From Bdellovibrionales bacterium (GTDB lineage: Bacteria > Bdellovibrionota > Bdellovibrionia > Bdellovibrionales > Bdellovibrionaceae): DNA of 39,503 nt. The first letter of the stretch is position 1, and every line of letters starts with the position of its first letter. The stretch is taken from the NCBI GenBank assembly GCA_005793345.1, contig SXSU01000031.1:1-39503 (forward strand), in the 5' to 3' direction. Positions 35,072 through 39,503 of this stretch are shown piece after piece. The notes under the pieces were generated by a model. It was not told where the DNA came from. It worked only from the letters and a program-made list of their open reading frames with translations, and made no database searches. Both the position numbers and the translations under genes were made by a program.

Positions 35072-36664
35072 TTGAATATTCAAGTTGATTCAATTACTAT
35101 AAAAATTATGTCTCATTTTTTTCAAGACCTCACATTAGAACTCGATGATGAACTTTCAACTAAAATTAGTGAGTTAGTACCTAACTATTCTGACTATAGA
35201 ATTTTAAAAAAAAGTGTTGATGCCCGACGTGGACATCCACCTCGTTTTATATATTCAATCGAAGTTGCTGGTCAAAATGAGAATCTCCCAAATCTTACTC
35301 ATGAAGATTTTAAAGATTTATCGTCTTCAAGTTCAAAAGCAAAACTTAAAGATAAGCCAATTATAATCGGAGCCGGCCCCGCTGGTTTATTTTGTGCTCT
35401 TCGATTGGTAGAGCGTGGAATCCCTTGCCTACTGCTTGAAAGAGGCTCTGTTGCTGAAAAGCGCATTCATGGTATTAATAAATACTGGCGCTATGGCCAA
35501 TTGGATCCTAGAAATAATGTTTGCTTTGGTGAAGGTGGCGCTGGGCTTTACTCTGATGGTAAACTTATCACTCGCATAAAATCACCCCATATTCCTTACG
35601 TCTTACATAAGTTAGTTCAATTTGGCGCTCCTGCAGAAATTGAATTTTTAGCAAATCCTCATGTAGGAAGTGATAAACTTCGCCGCGTTATTCCCTTTTT
35701 AAGAGAATATTTAATTTCCCATGGATGCGAAATTCATTTCGACACTCAAGTTACTGATTTTATCACTTCAAATACTAATCAAATTATTGGAGTTAGGACA
35801 GAGTACAATCAAACTTTATATTCAAATCATGTTGTGATAGCAACTGGTCACTCAGCTGATGATATTTTTCAACTTCTGCAAAAACACAATGTGCAATTGG
35901 AAGGAAAATCCTTTGCTGTAGGCTTAAGAATAGAACACCCCCAAAAATTAATTAACAACATCCAATATCGAGAATTCGCGACACACCCCAAACTTGAATC
36001 TGCAAATTATAAATTAACGTATCATAATAAAAAAGAAAATGTAGGAGTCTATAGTTTTTGCATGTGCCCTGGTGGTTATGTTTTATCTAGCGGAACCGAA
36101 GCTGATGGAATTGTTTGTAATGGAATGAGCAACTTTAAACGAAACTCACCCTACGCCAACTCTGCTCTTGTGACTACTATTGATCATCAACAATTTTTTG
36201 GAACTGATATTTTTGGTGGTTTAAAATTTCGAAGACAACTTGAACAAAAAGCTTTCCAATGGGTTCAAAAAACCGGTGGGACAAAACAACTACCGACACA
36301 AAAACTCACAGATTTTTTGAATAAAAAAAAGAGTACAGAATTGCTTTCAGGATCATCTCCCTCTGGAACCATAAGTATAAATTTACATGAACTCTTAAAT
36401 AATTTTATGTATGAAAAAATATTAGAGGGACTTGAACATTTTAATAAAAATATGCGAGGTTATATTTCAAGAGAAGCGCAGCTCTACGGTGTTGAAACTC
36501 GAACCTCTTGTCCAATCAGAATTACTCGAAATACTGAAACCTACCAAAGTCTAACTCACCCAGGTTTATATCCCACTGGTGAAGGTGCTGGTTATGCCGG
36601 GGGAATCACCTCTGCGGCTTGTGATGGAGTTCGAGTAGCAGATGCTATTTTTAAAGGTTTATAA
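35072..36664 (+). CDS. FAD-dependent dehydrogenase (COG2509-like)
   Basis: 530 residues. An N-terminal domain (about 1-90, with RRGHPPRFIYSIEV) precedes the dinucleotide-binding IIGAGPAGLFCALRLVERG (about 97-115). Further marks: GEGGAGLYSDGKL (FAD site), a central substrate domain and the closing PTGEGAGYAGGITSAACDG. The natural substrate of this family is not known. The start is uncertain: TTG at 35072 or the ATG at 35108, neither with a good ribosome-binding site. It begins 11 nt after the DUF4143 gene. Confidence 0.85.
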   Translation: MNIQVDSITIKIMSHFFQDLTLELDDELSTKISELVPNYSDYRILKKSVDARRGHPPRFIYSIEVAGQNENLPNLTHEDFKDLSSSSSKAKLKDKPIIIGAGPAGLFCALRLVERGIPCLLLERGSVAEKRIHGINKYWRYGQLDPRNNVCFGEGGAGLYSDGKLITRIKSPHIPYVLHKLVQFGAPAEIEFLANPHVGSDKLRRVIPFLREYLISHGCEIHFDTQVTDFITSNTNQIIGVRTEYNQTLYSNHVVIATGHSADDIFQLLQKHNVQLEGKSFAVGLRIEHPQKLINNIQYREFATHPKLESANYKLTYHNKKENVGVYSFCMCPGGYVLSSGTEADGIVCNGMSNFKRNSPYANSALVTTIDHQQFFGTDIFGGLKFRRQLEQKAFQWVQKTGGTKQLPTQKLTDFLNKKKSTELLSGSSPSGTISINLHELLNNFMYEKILEGLEHFNKNMRGYISREAQLYGVETRTSCPIRITRNTETYQSLTHPGLYPTGEGAGYAGGITSAACDGVRVADAIFKGL

Positions 36665-36725
36665 GTTAAAAATTCTCGACCTTTAAAATCTTGATTATTA
36701 AATATTTAAATGACAATCTTTTATC

Positions 36726-37931
36726 ATGGCTCAGACTTCTCTTAAGAAATTTAAAAAAGGCGAAATTATATTTAAAACCGGCGATGAAGGTGATTGCGCC
36801 TACATCATAGATATTGGACGTGTCCAAATTTATGGTGAAAATTTTGGTGTTGAAGTTCCTATTAATACACTTGGACCTGGTGAAATTTTTGGTGAAATGG
36901 CAATCCTAGATCGTTCAGGTCGTTCAGCTTCTGCCAAAGCACTTGAAGATGTTCAAGTGAGTGTTGTTTCTCGACTTCAATTTGAACAACGTATGGATCA
37001 AGCCGACCCAATTGTTAGATTATTAGTAAGTATCCTTTTAAAAAGAATGCGAAATAATTTAGGCCAATCTAAAGATGATTTAGATTCAGAAATCAATGAG
37101 CAGAAAAAAATCGAACAAGAGCAAAATCATAGTAAGGTCATAGAAAAAATAAAATTTGAAGCTGAACTTTTTGAGGCTCTAGCTAATAACGCCTTCTTGC
37201 TGTACTTTCAACCTATCATCCACACTGCAACAAATAGAACCGTTGGATTTGAAGCCCTGATTCGATGGCAATCTGACTCACGTGGAATGGTTCGGCCAGA
37301 TTTATTTATGGGTGTTGCCGAAGAAACCTCACTTATTACTCCAATAGGAAAATGGGTATTTGAAAAAGCATGTGAATGTTTAAAACAATTTCAAGATCAT
37401 CTTAAAAAAATTGCCCCACAAGCCCATGATTTTTTTGTTACCGTTAATATTTCGGGTAAACAATTTTCGGATATTAATTTTTTTCATATGCTAGAAGTTA
37501 CACCCGCAAAATATGGTGTTAAAGAGAAAAATATTAAATTAGAAATAACTGAAAAAATTCTACTTGAGGGCAACATCTTTTTTTATTGGATAGAAAAATG
37601 TAGAAGCTTAGGCTTTCCTGTTTCGCTCGATGATTTTGGAACTGGGTATTCTATGTTAAGTTACCTCAGCGATTTCAATGTTGATAATTTAAAAATTGAC
37701 CAATCATTTATACGCAAAATTGAACAAGATCACAAAACTAGAATTATTGTTCAAGCAATAATAAATATAGCCAAAGGTCTAGATATCGAAGTGGTTTCAG
37801 AGGGTGTTGAAACCGAAAAACAAGCCCGCATACTAAAAGATTTAGGTTGTGATTACTTTCAAGGTTATTATTTTGGCCGCCCCATGCCATTTGCTGATGC
37901 TATAAAATTTCTTGATAACACCTGTTTGTAG
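36726..37931 (+). CDS. Cyclic-nucleotide-binding / EAL c-di-GMP phosphodiesterase
   Basis: 401 residues. A cNMP-binding domain (about 8-115) has the phosphate cassette FGEMAILDRSGRSASA with the conserved Arg. A linker helix (about 115-150) joins it to an EAL domain (about 150-401). EAL motifs are complete: FEALIRW (Glu176), ITEKILLE, DDFGTGYSML, KIDQSFI, SEGVET and QGYYFGRPM. So c-di-GMP hydrolysis should be active and gated by cAMP or cGMP. Only weak ribosome binding. It links c-di-GMP to the cyclic-nucleotide state; no cyclase lies in the window. Confidence 0.92.
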   Translation: MAQTSLKKFKKGEIIFKTGDEGDCAYIIDIGRVQIYGENFGVEVPINTLGPGEIFGEMAILDRSGRSASAKALEDVQVSVVSRLQFEQRMDQADPIVRLLVSILLKRMRNNLGQSKDDLDSEINEQKKIEQEQNHSKVIEKIKFEAELFEALANNAFLLYFQPIIHTATNRTVGFEALIRWQSDSRGMVRPDLFMGVAEETSLITPIGKWVFEKACECLKQFQDHLKKIAPQAHDFFVTVNISGKQFSDINFFHMLEVTPAKYGVKEKNIKLEITEKILLEGNIFFYWIEKCRSLGFPVSLDDFGTGYSMLSYLSDFNVDNLKIDQSFIRKIEQDHKTRIIVQAIINIAKGLDIEVVSEGVETEKQARILKDLGCDYFQGYYFGRPMPFADAIKFLDNTCL

Positions 37932-37989
37932 ATCTACCTTTTAATTGAATTCAATTTAAAAACAATGAATTCAATCCTGGGGGGGATCA

Positions 37990-39243
37990 ATGAAAATCAA
38001 TAAAGCAAAATTATTTCTATATTTAATTTTAACATTTTTAGGTTTTGAAAACAAAGTCTATAGCTCACCAAATGTAAAGGTCCTTGCTGACCTCAATTTT
38101 TTACAAAATATGGGTATCACACCTGACGCTCAAGATGATAAATTAAATTTAGCAACAGCAACAATTTCTCAATATCAAGCAATTGCACTTAGCCATTTTG
38201 CACATAATTTCCATAAATGTGGAGGCTTCGAAGATATTACTCCTTCCAAAGCATTATTTTCAAAAAATGATAATGTTGATAATAATAATGTTGATCACGA
38301 TATTTTTTCCACAATACAAAAATATCATACACTAAATAATAATTACTCACAATTTTCTGTTCGGAAATTAAATATATCTAAAAAAGAAGAGATCACAAAT
38401 GCCATTGAACAATTAAGTGAATCAAATTTACAAAAAACTGTGCAATGGTTATCCTCTTTTCCTTCTCGTTATCACAAATCAGAAGACGGTAAAAAAGCTA
38501 CTGAAAGTTTAATTACAAAACTTAATTCGATGATTGATTCTTCTGGACGAACAGGAATTACTGTTGAATTAGTCCCTCATATAAAAACACCTCAAAGTTC
38601 AATTCGAGTAACTGTTCCTGGAAGTACTCACAGTGATGAAATTGTTGTTCTTGGTGGACATTTTGATTCCATTGCAACATGGGGATTAGGCAAAGCCCCT
38701 GGAGCTGATGATAATGCCTCTGGATCTTCAAATATTTTAGAAGCATTTAGAGTATTCTTAACATTACCTCCACAACAAAGATCAGTTGAGTTTTACTGGT
38801 ATGCTGGTGAAGAAGCTGGTCTTCTTGGCTCTGCAGAAATCGCAGCCCAATATAAAAACTTAGGCAAAAAAGTAATCTCTGTTTTGCAACTTGATATGAC
38901 TTTATTTCCAGGTGACGGAGAATTAGTCATTGGCGATATGACCGACTTCACTAGTGTTTGGTTGCGCGATATTTTAAAAGAGTTAAACACTCATTATGTT
39001 GGGGCTCGCTTCAAAGAAGATAAATGTGGATACGGTTGTAGTGACCATGCTTCTTGGTATAAAAATGGATTTCCAACAGCAATTCCATTTGAAGCTACAA
39101 TGAGAACAATGAATGACAATATTCATACTATTAATGATGTGATTTCACCAGCTCTTAACTTTAATCATTCACTTGCTTTCACAAAATTAGCTTTGGCTTA
39201 CATTATGGAACTTAGCAACTCAGATTTAAAACAACCTTATTAA
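37990..39243 (+). CDS. Secreted M28-family zinc aminopeptidase
   Basis: 417 residues with a signal peptide (about 1-25). It resembles Vibrio leucyl aminopeptidase. Two-zinc ligands are present: His224 in GGHFDS, Asp240 in ADDNASG, Glu274/275 in EEAGLLGS (catalytic base plus ligand), Asp302 in LDMT and His353 in SDHASW. An unusual prodomain-like region (about 26-140) precedes the catalytic part. G-rich GGGGGGG lies 4 nt before the ATG. The stop lies 5 nt before a structured-repeat array. Confidence 0.9.
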   Translation: MKINKAKLFLYLILTFLGFENKVYSSPNVKVLADLNFLQNMGITPDAQDDKLNLATATISQYQAIALSHFAHNFHKCGGFEDITPSKALFSKNDNVDNNNVDHDIFSTIQKYHTLNNNYSQFSVRKLNISKKEEITNAIEQLSESNLQKTVQWLSSFPSRYHKSEDGKKATESLITKLNSMIDSSGRTGITVELVPHIKTPQSSIRVTVPGSTHSDEIVVLGGHFDSIATWGLGKAPGADDNASGSSNILEAFRVFLTLPPQQRSVEFYWYAGEEAGLLGSAEIAAQYKNLGKKVISVLQLDMTLFPGDGELVIGDMTDFTSVWLRDILKELNTHYVGARFKEDKCGYGCSDHASWYKNGFPTAIPFEATMRTMNDNIHTINDVISPALNFNHSLAFTKLALAYIMELSNSDLKQPY

Positions 39244-39248
39244 CTATA

Positions 39249-39503
39249 AATAACTGCTCATGATTAAGTCTGATCGCTTCGCGATTATATCAGACATAAC
39301 CAGAAGCAGTTATTTTCCTGTTGTTTGGGGTGATTTTTGAATCACCCCGTATTATGAAAATCCAAACTTACGTTTGTGTTTTCATAATAACTGCTCATGA
39401 TTAAGTCTGATCGCTTCGCGATTATATCAGACATAACCAGAAGCAGTTATTTTCCTGTTGTTTGGGGTGATTTTTGAATCACCCCGTATTATGAAAATCC
39501 AAA
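39249..39503 (+). repeat. Tandem pair of 137-bp structured repeats (right array)
   Basis: Inverted relative to the array at 1-256. H2 lies at 39249-39314 and 39386-39451, H1 at 39327-39348 and 39464-39485 (stem GGGGTGATT/AATCACCCC). H3 is at 39350-39389 with loop TTAC. The two copies are identical over the shared bases. The base at the H1 wobble here gives a full A-T pair, unlike the left array. The window ends at CCAAA, one base short of an H3 arm, so the array probably continues. It starts 5 nt after the M28 stop codon. Confidence 0.9.

Overview
This AT-rich window (about one-third G+C by eye) carries ordinary bacterial housekeeping genes together with many exported proteins, a MotA/MotB stator cluster and a FliW/CsrA flagellar regulator pair. 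Long N-terminal signal sequences, lipoproteins with a Q-N-C style lipobox, a BNR-repeat surface protein, several exported hydrolase-like proteins and a sigma-28-like promoter set suggest a motile Gram-negative bacterium. Bdellovibrionota (Bdellovibrio/Bacteriovorax-like) is my best guess. That is an inference from gene content, not a proven placement.

Layout. 1-256: two tandem 137-bp structured repeats, next to a leftward secreted PHB-depolymerase-like esterase. 1505-4204: BNR-propeller lipoprotein. 4496-9572: rightward housekeeping run rph, rdgB, prs, rplY, pth, ychF, with a clear terminator after rplY. 9596-10494: leftward csrA-fliW behind a strong sigma-28-like promoter. 11096-11238: another copy of the structured repeat, beside the end of a short cysE. 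11266-15731: leftward group purH, GYF-like/TPR membrane protein, lipoprotein, cysE. 15761-15960: decayed repeat copies. 16056-17900: HAMP/SpoIIE-type phosphatase. 17923-18984: leftward FecR-like membrane protein. 19136-25118: rightward cluster of a PEGA/TPR lipoprotein, a FliF/FliG-like one-piece membrane protein, a small barrel-like envelope protein, MotA, MotB and a membrane-anchored unknown. An orphan membrane protein follows at 25221. 26024-31649: leftward psd, an exported protein with a kinase-like C-terminus, a HipA-like kinase without its N-terminal part and without HipB, and a TPR/winged-helix regulator. 31828-39243: rightward exported unknown, HELVH metallopeptidase-like protein, AAA/DUF4143 ATPase, FAD dehydrogenase, cNMP-EAL phosphodiesterase and secreted M28 aminopeptidase. 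39249-39503: two more tandem repeats, inverted relative to the left end.

How it fits together. The central region (about 16-26 kb) looks like one motility or envelope-machine neighbourhood. A stator pair is co-transcribed with a protein that joins FliF-like periplasmic and FliG-like cytoplasmic segments, a PEGA/TPR lipoprotein and a probable outer-membrane protein, and is flanked by a phosphatase and a FecR-like sensor. It is the best candidate here for an undescribed system: a MotAB-driven envelope motor or a dedicated stator adaptor. The second notable item is the family of structured repeats (hairpins H1, H2 and H3). They lie directly after gene 3' ends, are identical within an array but divergent between arrays, and keep their pairing through base changes. 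Both window ends fall at an arm of the H3 palindrome, so the arrays probably continue outside.
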